NCBI GenBank assembly: GCA_964059195.1
Contig: CAXKWD010000007.1
Span: 149,841,769 to 149,905,768 of the forward strand
DNA length: 64,000 nt
Origin: Ectobius pallidus
Lineage: Eukaryota; Arthropoda; Insecta; Blattodea; Ectobiidae
Reading direction: 5' to 3'
Shown: in pieces, positions 34,196 through 45,955 of the stretch
Position numbering within the stretch: position 1 is the stretch's first letter
Layout: the number at the start of each line of letters is the position of its first letter
Program-made: the position numbers and the translations under genes
Notes under the pieces: generated by a model
The model's input: the letters and a program-made list of their open reading frames with translations, nothing else
Database searches by the model: none
What the model was told of the DNA's origin: nothing

Positions 34196-34904
34196 ATGAA
34201 GGTGTGATTTATTGATAACTGTAAGTTATATTTTGAAACAGGGTGTGTTGAGATTTGCGTGTGAGTCAGCACATCTTGTGATGGGGGAGGTATCACATCA
34301 CTGCAGAGTTGAGATCCACATTGTTTCGCGAACCTCACTATCTCACCTGTTATAACGCATCTCATTTCAAACCCAACAACACCCCATTTAGAGACTCTGC
34401 GCTAACTTATTCAAAGCTTGCCACGATTTGTGGTTGCAGAATTTCTCTCTACTGACATGGCCGACTCGTAGTAAAGATCGGTCTGGCATTGAGTTTTCGT
34501 ATGTAAAAGCATTTTTACTATAATTTAATATAATATTTGTGCTTGTTTTTCCGTTTGCATCCAACGCCACCTATTAACAAGAAAGTTTTCAATTGTGAAA
34601 TTAATTGGAGGTGGCCTTGCTTATCTGATTTATCAGAGATCTGAGTTTTTTACATAGGTGGACAGAAGGGGATCATGAACACATGCCTAAATGGGAAAAC
34701 ATTGAATGATTTGGACGAAACTCACTAGCTTTTTAAATTATAGATTGTTTTAATTGTTTATGCGTGATTTGGGTAAGGTTCATGAATCTGTGGTATTTTT
34801 TAATCATTTCAAATCTGTATAGCCTACCCATATGGCAGCACAACATTAGTTTTTTCCGTTTAATTGTTTATACTTATTACGTAAAACGATATAATTAGGA
34901 ATAA

Positions 34905-35290
34905 AATTACGAAAGCCCCTCCCGCCCCCGCCTTGATAGGTCATTCGTCCCAGGTTCAAATCCGTTGGCCGGCCAATATGACATGGGTTTTTTCATGGTT
35001 TTCCCAGTCGTAAATTCAAATTCCAAATTGGACAGGTACTTGCCATGAAATTTACTGACAAAATACACAAACAATCCATTGGCCTTCATGGCTTGAATGG
35101 TAAGCTGTGTCTTAGGGCAACTTGTGTATTCAAGCAGCTTCATTTTTATAATAAATGATTTCTTCTTCTTCCCTAGTTGACAAATGATAGTTGCATGGCC
35201 TTCTGCATAGACACAGATCCTGAACTCCTGATATGGCCTCGTTGCTTAAAGGAGTTTAAATACAAGCTCTGAAGTAAAAAAATAAAAACA
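34905..35290 (+). mobile_element. tRNA-Ser/Leu-like SINE, fifth family, head damaged
   Basis: Box B CCAGGTTCAAATCC and CCAATATGACATGGG, then TTTTCCCAGTCGTAAA, ending GAACTCCTGATATGGCCTCG and an A-rich tail. Confidence 0.75.
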
Positions 35291-35697
35291 TTTCAGAAAT
35301 AGTTTCATTCTTGTAATTCTTTCCATCTGATTTCTGGAAAAGACTCATTTTTGCGGTTAAGGCATTGAAGCAAGATGCCAAGCATTATTATTTACTGTCC
35401 ATTTATTTGAGCCCAGATGAAATATAACACACTTGGGGGTCGTATTACTGGACTGAGAACTTCCCTTTTCACCCCTCCAGTCTCGGACATACTTTTCCAG
35501 TGTCCCCGGTAATGTTATCTATCTATCTTAAATCTATGTTTATCTGTTATTCTCCCCTCCATGTAGGGGACTCTGGATATTCCCCTATGTTTCATGGTAG
35601 TACATAGGCTATGTGAACTGAAGAAGAGTGTTCCTAAATGTGTTGTTCTTTATAGATGGACACTGGCTAGAACCTGTTATAGTATATTGCGATTCAA

Positions 35698-36125
35698 GTG
35701 CCGTAAGCGGTACATACGGATCGAGGAAAGAGATTTTTAAGTTTCCGAGATCCGTTATGCGCTTACGGCACGAGTATTTTTTGCACGATGATTATTTATA
35801 TCAATTTATTTATATTAATTGAGATATTAGCTGAAGATATTATGTATATACACTATTGAAGATGGATGTTATATTATCTCAGAAAGTGATTCGCATGTGT
35901 TTGTTGTTATGGGAACCGAATATTTGTCCTGGGGGGCCTTGTCCATAAAGGCTTGTATTATGATGAGTGCCGTAAGTAAATTCTTACCGCACGGAAACTC
36001 TTACCGCACGGAAATTTGTTTTGTTTCCATAGCAACAAGATTGCGTGCGGGAATGTAAGCTTACGATCCACAGCAACAATATTCGTAAGTACCACTAATT
36101 AGTTAAGTCGTGCTAAAAATATAAT
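35698..36125 (+). mobile_element. Hairpin-headed repeat family (GTGCCGTAAG)
   Basis: Begins with a hairpin, GTGCCGTAAGCG...ACGGATC pairing with GATCCGTTATGCGCTTACGG at 35698-35771. Then TTTTTTGCACGATGATTATT and repeated CTTACCGCACGGAAA, ending ACTAATTAGTTAAGTCGTGC. No coding frame. Class unknown. Confidence 0.7.
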
Positions 36126-36204
36126 ACGATACTTTAGAATTCCCAATGCAAGCACAGTTTTTAAAAGGCAGACTATATAGGCAGACTATATAGGACTACA
36201 GAAG

Positions 36205-36485
36205 TACGCCGTAGATTAGCCTAGTGGTTGAGGCGCTGCGCTACAAACCGGACGGTCGCGGGTTCGATCCCTGATGAGGTCGCTGGAGTTTTTCAATTGG
36301 CCTAATCCTTCTGGTGGCACTATGGCCCTGGAGTCGACTCAGCCTCTAACAGAAATGAGTACCAGGGGGTAAAGGTGGCCGGTGCGTAAGGCTGACAACC
36401 TTACCACCTTCATGTGACGAATGTCTAAAATCTGGGAGCCTCAACCTCCTGGAAACCCTTTTAGGAAAAATTTTACTTTACTTAC
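36205..36485 (+). mobile_element. tRNA-derived SINE, sixth family
   Basis: Head TTAGCCTAGTGGTTGAGGCG, box B CGGGTTCGATCCCTGATG, and body with GGTGGCCGGTGCGTAAGGCT. An inverted copy lies at 57462-57692. Confidence 0.85.
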
Positions 36486-36602
36486 TATATAGGCCTATAG
36501 TAAAATTTCTATTTAAATACAATGAACAGTCCCAGAGTAAATTAATCTTTCAGAAAGGGGAATGTATTTTTATGTAAACAAGAGCTTTAGAATACATACA
36601 GA

Positions 36603-36970
36603 ACCGAGCGAGATGGCCGAGATGGTAACGTCTTGGGCTGGCATTCGGGAGATCCCAGGTTCAAATCCCGTGGCCGGCTAATTTGACACTGGTTTTCTCG
36701 TGGTTTCCCCAGTCGTAAAGGCAAATGGCGAATTTTATATTTACATACCATACATACCATGAATCATCGTCACCATTTCATCTTATATCATAACCATTTC
36801 AATTAATATCAGTTGAAATTTACTCCAAAATATACCGAAATAGAATCAATTGACAAGCAATAGTTCCATGGCCTACCCTACTGTACATACACAGATCCCG
36901 AACTCGTAATATAGCCTCGAAGCTAAAAGGAGTTATAAACACAGCTGAAATAAATACATTTTAAAAAAAT
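36603..36970 (+). mobile_element. tRNA-Ser/Leu-like SINE, fifth family, full length
   Basis: GAGATGGCCGAGATGGTAAC (box A) and CAGGTTCAAATCCCGTGGCC (box B), body with CCCCAGTCGTAAAGGCAAAT, tail AGCTGAAATAAATAC. Confidence 0.85.
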
Positions 36971-37317
36971 ACATAAAGACTACGTAACTTATCAATAATG
37001 ATTATTCACTGCTATTTGAAGATAATTGATTGCCTGTATTTACAATAGGCTACGTTTAAACGTTTTTTACTACGGTGTCTTACAACTCCGAGATACGATA
37101 TTATACCTAGGTATAATCTCGAAAATAATCAATATTTGTTAAAGAAAGCCTTGAGAACAGTTGCATGTAGACCTATATGGTATTAAATTATTCAGCTACT
37201 AAACATAAACAATTTAAACGCAAAGGATTTCCAAAATATTATCGGAAGCTGGTTACAAATGCATATGCATTAATGCATAAATTGAGATTAACGTAGGCCT
37301 AACACTTTAAGTAATAA

Positions 37318-38185
37318 ATAAAATGTTTTTGAGAATACTTAAACCCATTTTACACAGAATTATCAAATCCAAATCACAGTTCACATGACAACAGTGTATT
37401 GTTGGCATTGGTATCAGATAGGTTTGGAAATACGAGGGCTGTTTTTTTTTTCAACCTCCGATGGGGCATAAAATGAATACCACAGTGAAAATCAAAACTG
37501 TTTTATTTGGAACATTTAGGTACACCTTCTAGCTACTTCTGTACGTAGTTTCGTTCCGATTGAAACATTTGTCGTAGCGTGGTACCATTTTTCCAATACC
37601 CTCTTCATAGAAGCTTGCCGCCAGCGTATTGAGAAGGGTCCTCACGGCATTTTGAAGTGTTTTGAAGTTCTTCGTTGGTGTGGAAGCTCTGTCCTTCCAG
37701 ATCTTTCTTCAGCTGCCGAAAAAAATGAAAGTCACTCGGCACGGGAACAAGTTTTTGAATTCCATCGTGACAGGGGATGAAACGTGGATTCGTTACGACA
37801 ATCCAGAATCCAAAAAACAATCCAAACAATGGATGCACACAAATTTCCCGAACAAACCTAAGATCTAGCTTCCACACCAACGAAGAAATTTAAAAAAAAA
37901 CATCAAAATACCGTGAGGACCCTTCTCAATACGCTGGCGGCAAGCTTCTATGAAGAGGGTATTGGAAAGTTGGTACCACGCTACGACAAATGTCTCAATC
38001 GGAACGAAACTACGTACAGAAGTAGCTAGACGGTGTACCTAAATGTTCCAAATAAAACAGTTTTGATTTTCACTGTGGTTTTCATTTTATGCCCCATCGG
38101 AGGTTGAAAAAAACAGCCCTCGTAAATTAAATAAGAGTTTGACAAATTAGAGAAGCTATTGATATAATTCATTGCTGTAATTCAA
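37318..38185 (+). mobile_element. Helitron fragment (first family) interrupted by a fold-back mariner
   Basis: AAAATGTTTTTGAGAATACTT to ATAGGTTTGGAAA (37318-37430) and AAGAGTTTGACAAATTAGAG on (38130-38185) are consecutive parts of the 14011 family. The insertion 37431-38124 separates them. Confidence 0.75.
37431..38124. mobile_element. Fold-back mariner with about 260-bp inverted arms
   Basis: TACGAGGGCTGTTTTT at the left and AAAACAGCCCTCGTA at the right. The arms 37431-37710 and 37868-38124 are inverted copies of the same 3' part of a mariner, both encoding its C-terminus. The loop between encodes IVTGDETWIRYDNPESKKQS (plus strand, 37768-37827), the region of the second catalytic Asp. TA target. 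No intact transposase. Confidence 0.88.
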
Positions 38186-39086
38186 ACCCTGTGGCCTGTA
38201 TTATAGGGATATTAAAGGTTTTACTCAGAAAAACGGACCCTAGACACGACTATCCCTTTTGTTTAATACTCAATGCACAATTAAAGTGCTACGGAGCAAG
38301 ATTTGTATAGAAATTATACTCACTAACATTGAGAATTAAAATTAGCGCCTGCTACGTGGAAGTATGCTACACGCAATACACAAGTGTCAGAGAAGTGGCC
38401 GTGCGACCGTAGAGACGGCGTTGGTTTGCTGGAGCGTGGATTGAATAAAACCTGCCATGGATTTCTTACCGATTTGAGAAGTACTGATCAGGATCTCCTA
38501 ATAAAAGTTGTTGTATACACCCTGTATACTCTTGTCAAATATATATGATAATATTAAAGCTATTTATTCTTACATAAGTAACAGTAAATCATTGAACCAC
38601 TATACAGTATTAGACTACAAGCAGCTATTTTTTCAATCAGTACAACAGTTTTTAATTATTATTTCTGTTTTCCCGTAGGAGTATATTAACCAATATTGCA
38701 TACTCGTAGTGCTTTAGGAAGTCACTGACCTATTGTCATAGTATTTAATGCCTGTTCAAGTTTTTTTAATTTTACTCCATCCATCGACCTACTAGTATAA
38801 TCAGGGCTGGCTCGTCCACATAGGCGAACTAAACAGGCGCCTAGGACCGTAGATTAAAAAAAAAACATTTAGTGGCGGTAACATTTAGATTTAAAAAAGC
38901 AAGAAAAGTGCCTTTAGTAGCCTATTTTAATCCTTTTTTCAACTCCTATCTCCCGGAAAAGTCTTCTCTATGATGTAGTTTCTTGTTTGTAGGATATTCA
39001 CACTGTAGAATAAAATCAGGTAAACTGTTGTAACAAAGTGGCAGTAGGTTTTTGTTTAATCAGTTATGATATGCAGAATACAAAAA
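38186..39086. other. No gene; one MITE arm relic
   Basis: ATCTCCTAATAAAAGTTGTT at 38490 is a piece of the long-TIR MITE of 2979-3521. Nothing else supported. Confidence 0.45.
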
Positions 39087-39510
39087 AAAGTCAAATTGGC
39101 CGGTTTCGGGATTTGAACCATGGAACTCCAGAATGTGAGGCCAAGACGTTACCATCTCGGCCACCTGGGTCAGTTTAACGTTCTAGTTGGATAAGCGCAT
39201 GTAAAGCAATAATGTTATTTGTCTTAGCTAACTGTATTTTAATTGCCAAAGCCTTATAACATCACAGTAAAACAATAGGCTATGTTGTCATGATAACTGA
39301 TGTTCATTTCATAAATTCTTTCGAATACGTATATATTACCATAAAGTAGGCACTAAATTGAGCATTACTCCGAAACAGGTCAACCGATTTTATCCAATGT
39401 CAATAGACGTCTTCTCATGGGTACTTCAAATTCAATAGGGTACTTTTCATGGGCGTCGTAAATGCGTATACCAAGTTTCATGGAAATCCAATGCAACGTA
39501 TTTGAGCTAT
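39087..39510 (-). mobile_element. Composite repeat, inverted copy
   Basis: The complement of the tRNA-like head (GGGATTTGAACCATGG, ACCATCTCGGCCACC) lies at 39110-39165, followed by the inverted TCTGTCC-domain body, including GGTCAACCGATTTTATCC. Confidence 0.75.
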
Positions 39511-39556
39511 GGCGCCTTTCTAATATAATATATTAAAATAGGCACTAAATTGGGCA

Positions 39557-40205
39557 TTATTTATTTATTTTTTATTTATTTATTTAACCTGGCGGAGTTA
39601 AGGCCATAAGGCCTTCTCTACCACTCAGCCAGGGCAAAAAACATGAAATACATAATGATAATAATAATAATGATTAATAATAAATAAAAAAGAACTGATA
39701 TACATGAATACAAGAAACGAACATTAAATACAAAGAAAAAATTAGAACATAAGTACTTGAATAATATGAATATGTAATACAAATGACTAAAAGTAAAGAA
39801 ATAAAAAAATGATGAAAGTCTAAACAAATACATTCTTAGTTATTACAAAATATAATGAAAACTTAAAATATATTACTAATTAGCATCAATTCCTACATGT
39901 TATTGTATACTAAATTTATTAAATGGCGCTTGAACTGTGAAGTCGTTTGGCACCTCCTGAGATGGCTAGGCAGTGAATTCCAGTGACGAATAGCTGTTGT
40001 TGTAAACGAATTCGAATAATGTGTAGTTCTGTAAAGAGGCATGGATAGTAAGGGGTCAAGCTGAGAGCGCGTGCCCAAGTTATGGTAGGAAGAAAGGTAA
40101 TGAAAGCGACTGGAAAGATAGCTAGGTGTTGAGGTATGAAGGATTCTATAGAGCAGTATGAGACAGTGAAAATATCTTCGCTCACGCAGGCGTACCCATC
40201 GAAGT
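39557..40205 (-). mobile_element. Non-LTR retrotransposon 3' end
   Basis: Minus strand reads RERRYFHCLILLYRILHTST, PSYLSSRFHYLSSYHNLGTR and AIRHWNSLPSHLRRCQTTSQ, the C-terminal end common to a group of insect LINEs. The 3' end is CTTATGGCCTTAACTCCGCC, then a TAAATAAATAAA tail. It is 5'-truncated at a junction with a composite repeat. Confidence 0.85.
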
Positions 40206-40455
40206 GATCGAAGTGGCATTACTCCTTTACCGGTGAACCGATTTGATTCAATATCAATAGGGTTCTTCCCATGGACATTATAAATGTGTTTTCGAAGTTT
40301 CATGAAATTCCGAAAAAGCGTATTTGAGTTATGATGCGTACAGACACACGGGCAGACAGACGGACAGACGGACGGACAGACAGACGGACAGACAGACGGA
40401 CAGACATTTTTTTCGTCCCCCACACTATCTCATAAAGTACCATACTGGCACTTAA
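40206..40455 (-). mobile_element. Composite repeat fragment with expanded GACAGACG tract
   Basis: The GACAGACGGACAGACG run is expanded here, and the piece ends CATACTGGCACTTAATAA. It abuts the LINE end at 39557-40205. A Cys-Pro-Ser-Val repeat frame on the minus strand is only this tract. Confidence 0.75.
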
Positions 40456-40519
40456 TAAATACAGTAGAACTCTATTTTTTATTCGGATTAATTGTAACCG
40501 ATCTGATCCAGATAATTCG

Positions 40520-40850
40520 ATAAATCAAATACGCTTTATCGAATTTTCATGAAACTTGGTTACGCATATAAAACGCCTCTGGAAAGAAGCCTATTGATAT
40601 TGGACCAAATCGGTTGACCGGTACCGTAGTAATGGCCAATTAACGGTTTTTTTATAATAATATAATATTAGAAACAATTTATCAAATGCAAATCAGTTCT
40701 CATGACAACATATTCGGCTTTGGAAGTTGCAATACAGGTAGCTTTGACAAATAATACTACCCACGTATTCCTTTACATATGCTTATCAAACTAGACCTTC
40801 GTTCTTCCGTAAGCCTTGCTTGACGAATCGATCTGGAGCTTAACTCGGAA
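40520..40850 (+). mobile_element. Composite repeat fragment
   Basis: AAATACGCTTTATCGAATTT, ACCAAATCGGTTGACCGGTA and the GCTTTGACAAATAATACTAC block match 59850-60120. The tRNA-like head is absent. Confidence 0.7.
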
Positions 40851-40865
40851 ATCGATTAAAAATAA

Positions 40866-41323
40866 CTTTGCACGACTTAACTAATTAGTGGTACTTACGA
40901 ATGTTGTTGCCGTGGATCGTAAGTTGACATTCCCGCACGCAATCTTGTTGCTATGGAAACAAAACAAATTTCCATGCGGTAAAAGTTTCCGTGCGGTAAG
41001 AATTGACTTACGCCACACTTCATAATACAAGCCTTTATGGACAAGGCCCCCAGGACAAATATTCGGTTCCCATAACAACAAACACATGCGAATCACTTTC
41101 TGAAATAAACATCATCTTCAATAATGTATATACATAATATTTTCAGGTAATATCTCAATTAATATAATTAAATAGATATAAATAATCATCGTGCAAAAAA
41201 TAGCATGCAATACTCGTGCCGTAGGCGCATAACGGATCTCGGAAAATTGAAAAAACTCGGCGCGAGCGCCTCGTTTTTTCAAAATTTTTCCTCGATCCGT
41301 ATGCATCGCTTACGGCACTTGTT
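40866..41323 (-). mobile_element. Hairpin-headed repeat family, inverted copy
   Basis: Full hairpin at 41216-41319, with arms GTGCCGTAGGCGCATAACGG and CCGTATGCATCGCTTACGG, inner arms GAAAATTGAAAAAAC and GTTTTTTCAAAATTTTTC, and a GC-rich loop (GGCGCGAGCGCC). Confidence 0.75.
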
Positions 41324-41970
41324 TCGCAATATACTATAGCCTATGTTCTGCATATCATAATTGCAATTATCACTGATTAAACAAAAACATTCTGGCACTT
41401 CGTTACATCAGTTTACCTGATTTATCAATATTATTATTTTAGAGATGAATATTATAAAGCTTTTCAGGGCTTCTCCGGACCTATTCCCCCATGGCATTGA
41501 TTCCGGTATATAGATTAATTATAGGAATGATTGATTTAGATTTACCTGTTATGGTGATGTAAAACCTAATTAATATTTCGGTTTGCTTGTCTATGTGCAA
41601 TTGTTATTTCAATTTAATACAGTATTTCAATAAACTGTGTAATCCGTGTTGTTAAGTCCCTTTGAAAGTCAATTGCATGCATTGTAATAAAGGGCAGGCG
41701 AGTTCAAACTTATTTGTTTTGTCAAAATATGGAAATTGGTTTTTAACCCATTCGAGTCACATTTAAATACCCCAAGGCCAGTGGTATTACACCGTAATGT
41801 TTCATCAACAAAATTATAATATTGGTGCCGTCCTTTTTCTGCGTCTGTTATTGCGCTGGGATTATGGGTTAAATAAATTCCAGATGAGAGCCTTAGGCTA
41901 GAACACAGGGAGATGATGGTGTACAACAGTCCTGTCCAACTTGAGAGCCCATTCTCTACACTTGCACCAC

Positions 41971-42396
41971 TTATGCCCGGTTTCTACAAACTAGGGAATT
42001 AGTTCCATTTAACCTACAATGATATAATGAACAAGGCCTTGGAGTTGTACAGTTAATTTAATTCAGAAGGCTTTGATTCTCATTGTTTAAATATTACTAT
42101 TGATCCTATGAAAGGTTAAATTTTATCCAGCCATCCATGAAAGGATAAATTAACCCGAAGATTTACCCTTGGAAAGATCTAGCCCAAGTTTGTAGGAACA
42201 TTTTTTCTGCCATTTTCACATTTTTTCTGTCATTTTCATATTTATCCAGAGGACATTGATCTAGAAACTCGCTACAAGTGTATGTGATTGCTATCTTTAA
42301 ATTATTTGTGTTTGTGTGGTGTTATTTTTGTGAAAATTCTGTCCATTGGATAATTTACCCATAGGTAATTCGCGAGTTTATAGAAACCGGCCATTA
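41971..42396. mobile_element. TIR element
   Basis: TTATGCCCGGTTTCTACAAA at the left, and TTTATAGAAACCGGCCATTA at the right. No gene. Confidence 0.7.
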
Positions 42397-42599
42397 GTAG
42401 AATACTCGTAAACAGAATTGTGGAATACAGAAAATCAAATGAAATGGTACTCAAAAACAGAACAGTGAGTAATAGAACACCAAATTAAATTATTGATAAA
42501 TTTCATCATCAGTGTCTTTGAGGGAGAATTTTACAAAGTATAAGAGTTAATTTTCGCCTTATACCCTCAAAAAATATAATAAGATTCCAGAAATATATA

Positions 42600-42815
42600 T
42601 CTCTCTGTAGTCATCAGTTTTACAACTGGTTTGATGCAATTCTCCAGTTCTTCCTATCTTGAGCCAGTCTCTTCATGTCTACATATTTTTTTACATCCAA
42701 AATCGCCAATAATCTGTTTTGCATATTCTAATCGTGGTCTTCCCTTACAATTTTTCCCCTCTATTGTTCCTTCTAATATAGTGTTGACCAAGCCTGGATG
42801 CCTCATAATGTGCCC

Positions 42816-42830
<15 letters not shown>
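42600..42830 (-). mobile_element. Non-LTR retrotransposon C-terminal fragment
   Basis: Minus strand reads VGHIMRHPGLVNTILEGTIE then GKNCKGRPRLEYAKQIIGDF, the region after the RT domain. Cut on its 5' side by a (TA)n tract. Confidence 0.8.

Positions 42831-42858
<28 letters not shown>
42818..42858. repeat. (TA)n microsatellite
   Basis: About 20 TA units inside a LINE remnant. Confidence 0.95.
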
Positions 42859-42860
<2 letters not shown>

Positions 42861-42949
42861 TAATGTGGACAACCTTTTACGTAAAAATGAAGACAAATAT
42901 TTATAAGTTCGTTATTTTTATTGTGTTACAAATTATGTGAACAGATTTT

Positions 42950-43072
42950 TAATTTGCTGATATATTCTATTGAATACATTCTATAGAATATATTCAATAG
43001 AATTTATCAGCATTTAAAAATCTAGAATATATTCTATATATATTCTATAGAATATATCAGCAATTAAAAATA
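42950..43072 (+). repeat. AT-rich palindromic repeats at the LTR target
   Basis: Repeated words GCTGATATATTCTATTGAAT, TTCTATAGAATATA and TATCAGCA(A/T)TTAAAAAT form overlapping palindromes, present as two variants in tandem. They end exactly where the solo LTR is inserted. Confidence 0.7.
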
Positions 43073-43073
43073 T

Positions 43074-44011
43074 TGTGACAAAGCCAGAAAAGCCTAGAAG
43101 CTGATAGAAGAAGGACTCGGGCCGAAAGAACTAGAGTTAGATAAATCCAGAAAGGGACGGCCCTCTTATTGCTGATTGGAGCCGCGCGCCGACGGGTGCG
43201 GCCTACTCCCTGGCACGGCGGCGCGGTGAGTGACGGTGCGCGCCCGAGGGAGGGGCCAGAGGTGGAGCCACGCGCTAGGGCTGTGACTTCGCCCTGCGCG
43301 GACATTCTAGACAATGCGCGGGCGGAGAGCTTTCGAGAGACCGGGTCTGGAATATTCGTCGGCCCTATATATAGGGCAGCGAGCGAGCGGCAAGTGAGTC
43401 AGAGACGACAACGAGGAGTGATGAGTCAGTCAGTCAAGGAGAGTTCAGTACAGTGAAGAGTCAGTACATCAGAGGAGAGGCAGTCCGTGAAGAGCCGGAG
43501 GGTCAACGAGGGAACAGTCAGAGAGGCAGTCCGTGAGTAGCGGCGAGCGTCAGCGTCAGAGGGTGAGCTGGACGGAGAGGACTGATCAGCGCGGCCTCAA
43601 GTGAGTGTGTCTTGGGAAGCTGAGGAGCCAGTGACCGGAGGGACCCGAGAGCGGAATAGCTAGTCAACGGGGAACTAGTGACCGGAGGGAAGGGTGAACG
43701 GAAGAGCTGGTGAGCTGATCTGGGCTGAGGCAGTGCCGTCCCGGGGAACTCTGCGCGACGGGTGGATCGCACAGCGGCAGCGAGGACTGTGGAGTTGACC
43801 GGCGCGACGTGGGATGATCTGGATTGGACTGGAACAGTGCTGTAATTAGGACTGAGCACAGTGAGAGTGAGCTCTGAACAGGACAGTGAACTGGCGAATA
43901 GTCTGGAGCTTTCTGGCTGTATTGTCAATTGTTGTAGGAAATAAAGAAACCTCCATCCTTCAATTATAAACTCGGTGTTCTCATTTTGAACCCCGACGAG
44001 CCCTTGTTACA
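43074..44011 (+). mobile_element. Solo LTR of an LTR retrotransposon
   Basis: Begins TGTGACAAAG and ends TTGTTACA, inverted ends of the TG...CA type, flanked on both sides by ATAT (43070-43073 and 44012-44015). CCTATATATAGGGC (about 43364) is a TATA box and AATAAA at 43940 the poly(A) signal, giving plus orientation. The interior is GC-rich, unlike its flanks. No internal coding region or second LTR is present, so recombination left one LTR. Open frames inside it are composition artefacts. Confidence 0.85.
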
Positions 44012-44321
44012 ATATGTTCACATAAGCCTACCTAATACCTACGTCATGACACTGGTGTCTCTGTAAATAAGGCTTGTAAAAAAGAAAGCAACTATGTCAA
44101 AGATGAGGCGAACACATCCATGACAATAACTCTTTTTTTTTTTAACTCATCCACTTGTCCCTTCAAATGTTAGATTTATTGTAATGAAGTACGCACTGTG
44201 GAGCAAGCCACAGAAAGGGCTGCCAACGTAAGGACAAAGCGTTTCACCCATCTAGTATGACAGTTTTTTCAACCACCGTGAGAAATTTAACATATAAGAA
44301 TGCTTAAAACTAAAACTAAAC

Positions 44322-44600
44322 TATGCTTACCACCCAACCGCTGCATCATCTTCCATAGACAGATGACAGAATTGGGGGCATGTGGTGAGCATGCCAACAC
44401 CCACGACTGTTAATGGTGGTTTCCATATCCAGAGCCGCTACTTTTATAACAAGTAGCTCCTCAATTTGAATCACGAGGCTGAGTGCACCCCGTTCCGGAT
44501 CTCCCTACCTCAGAAAAATCCAAGGCGGTACCGGGATCGAACCCGGACCGACGGATGTGTAGTCAGCGACGCTACTTACAAGACCACGCCGGCGATCATT
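44322..44600 (-). mobile_element. tRNA-derived SINE, second family
   Basis: Inverted copy with GGGATCGAACCCGGACC (box B complement) near 44540 and AAGACCACGCCGGCG at the head end. Confidence 0.85.
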
Positions 44601-45179
44601 TAGAAATGCTTAGTTAATTTTGAAATTTTAAATTTTTATCCAACTATGTCTTTTATTGATCATATGCAAATATTTTTAACTAAAAGTCATCATCCACGAA
44701 TGTAACTCGATTAAAATGTCACATACCTCCTTCATCCACTTACCCCTTTAATTATTTTAACAGTGAACTGCTGCTAGCTCTTTGTCTAATGTACCATACA
44801 TAGTGAAGACAAATGATCATAAAATTAATGGAATAGTATTCTCATGTACAGCATAAATAACATAATGAAATTCATTTGATAGCGACAATACTGTTGCTAT
44901 AGATATTATTTAATGCGATCTGAGTATTATTAATTTATTTTCATAGCTAAATGCACTGCGATTGTCGTTGCTATGTAGAAATTATAGATGCTTTTAAACT
45001 GAATATAATTCCCTCATCGGTAAGTTTCGTTTAATTGATATTCATTGCCATTTAATTTGCTCTTTTTCTGTTGTAAATATGATAGTTATATTTGCCTAGC
45101 CCTTAACCATGGACATCATTATTCTGTTAAAACTGGTACGGTACATTAACTCTGAGTGACCGCTCAGAGTTAAGGGATT

Positions 45180-45540
45180 TTAACTTACTTACTCAATGAG
45201 GCAATAGAAAATTCCTCAGCAAGCTAAAGGAATGTTATCTATTTTATGGAGCTCGAATTTTCATTTCCGCGCCCGCCATTCAACCCTATTCTGTGCTAAC
45301 TCCATCCAGCCATCCCTCGCAAATCCTGCTTCCCTTAAATCTATCCTAATATTGTCCTCCCACCTCCGTCTATGTCTTCCAAGTGGTATTTTTCCTTCGG
45401 GTCTCCCATTCAGTACTTTTCAGATATGTCTTTCCTCCCCCATGCGTGCAATATCTCCAGCCCATTTCATCCTCCGTGAATTCATTACCCTTATTATATC
45501 CAGTGAAGCATACAGGTTATTTGTAGGGATTACAGGGGAT
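45180..45540 (-). mobile_element. Non-LTR retrotransposon C-terminal fragment with (AAGT)n tail
   Basis: Minus strand reads MKWAGDIARMGEERHI, GRPEGKIPLGRHRRRWEDNI and WMELAQNRVEWRA. It ends with GGAATTTTCTATTGCC and TGAGTAAGTAAGT. The same family as 62240-62690. Confidence 0.85.
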
Positions 45541-45552
45541 TTTAATACTCAC

Positions 45553-45955
45553 CTCGTTTTTTCAATTTCCGAGATACGTTATGCGCTTACGGAAAGAGTA
45601 TTGCATGCTATTTTTTGCACGATGATTATTTATATCAATTTAATTATATTAATTGAGATATTAGCTTAAAATATTATTTATATACATTATTGAAGATAGA
45701 TGTTTATTTCAGAAAGTGATTCGCATGTGTTGGTTGTCTTGTTAAAGTCGCCACAAACTAGGGGGCCTTGGTTCCGGTCTTCCATAAAGGCTTGTATTAT
45801 GATGATTTTACTTACGGCACTTGTGCTTTTTGTAATTTTTACCGCACGGAGATTTCTTTTGTTTTCATAACAACCAGATTCCTTGCGGGAATGTCAAGTT
45901 ACGATCCACGGCAACAGTATTCGTAAGTACCACTAATTAGTTACGTCGTGCAAAA
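45553..45955 (+). mobile_element. Hairpin-headed repeat family, 5'-truncated
   Basis: Starts inside the hairpin at CTCGTTTTTTCAATTTCC, so only the right arm is left. The body matches 35770-36120. Confidence 0.7.

Noticed and set aside
36603..36680. Possible tRNA-Leu/Ser gene
   Set aside because: The same head recurs with a common SINE body at several sites and lacks proper stems.
40300..40423. Cys-Pro-Ser-Val repeat peptide
   Set aside because: Produced by the GACAGACG repeat of the composite element, fused by chance to a LINE C-terminus.
43518..43928. 136-codon open frame on the minus strand of the GC-rich region
   Set aside because: Lies antisense in the solo LTR; GC-rich DNA has few stops. 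The plus-strand frame at 43169 is rejected for the same reason.
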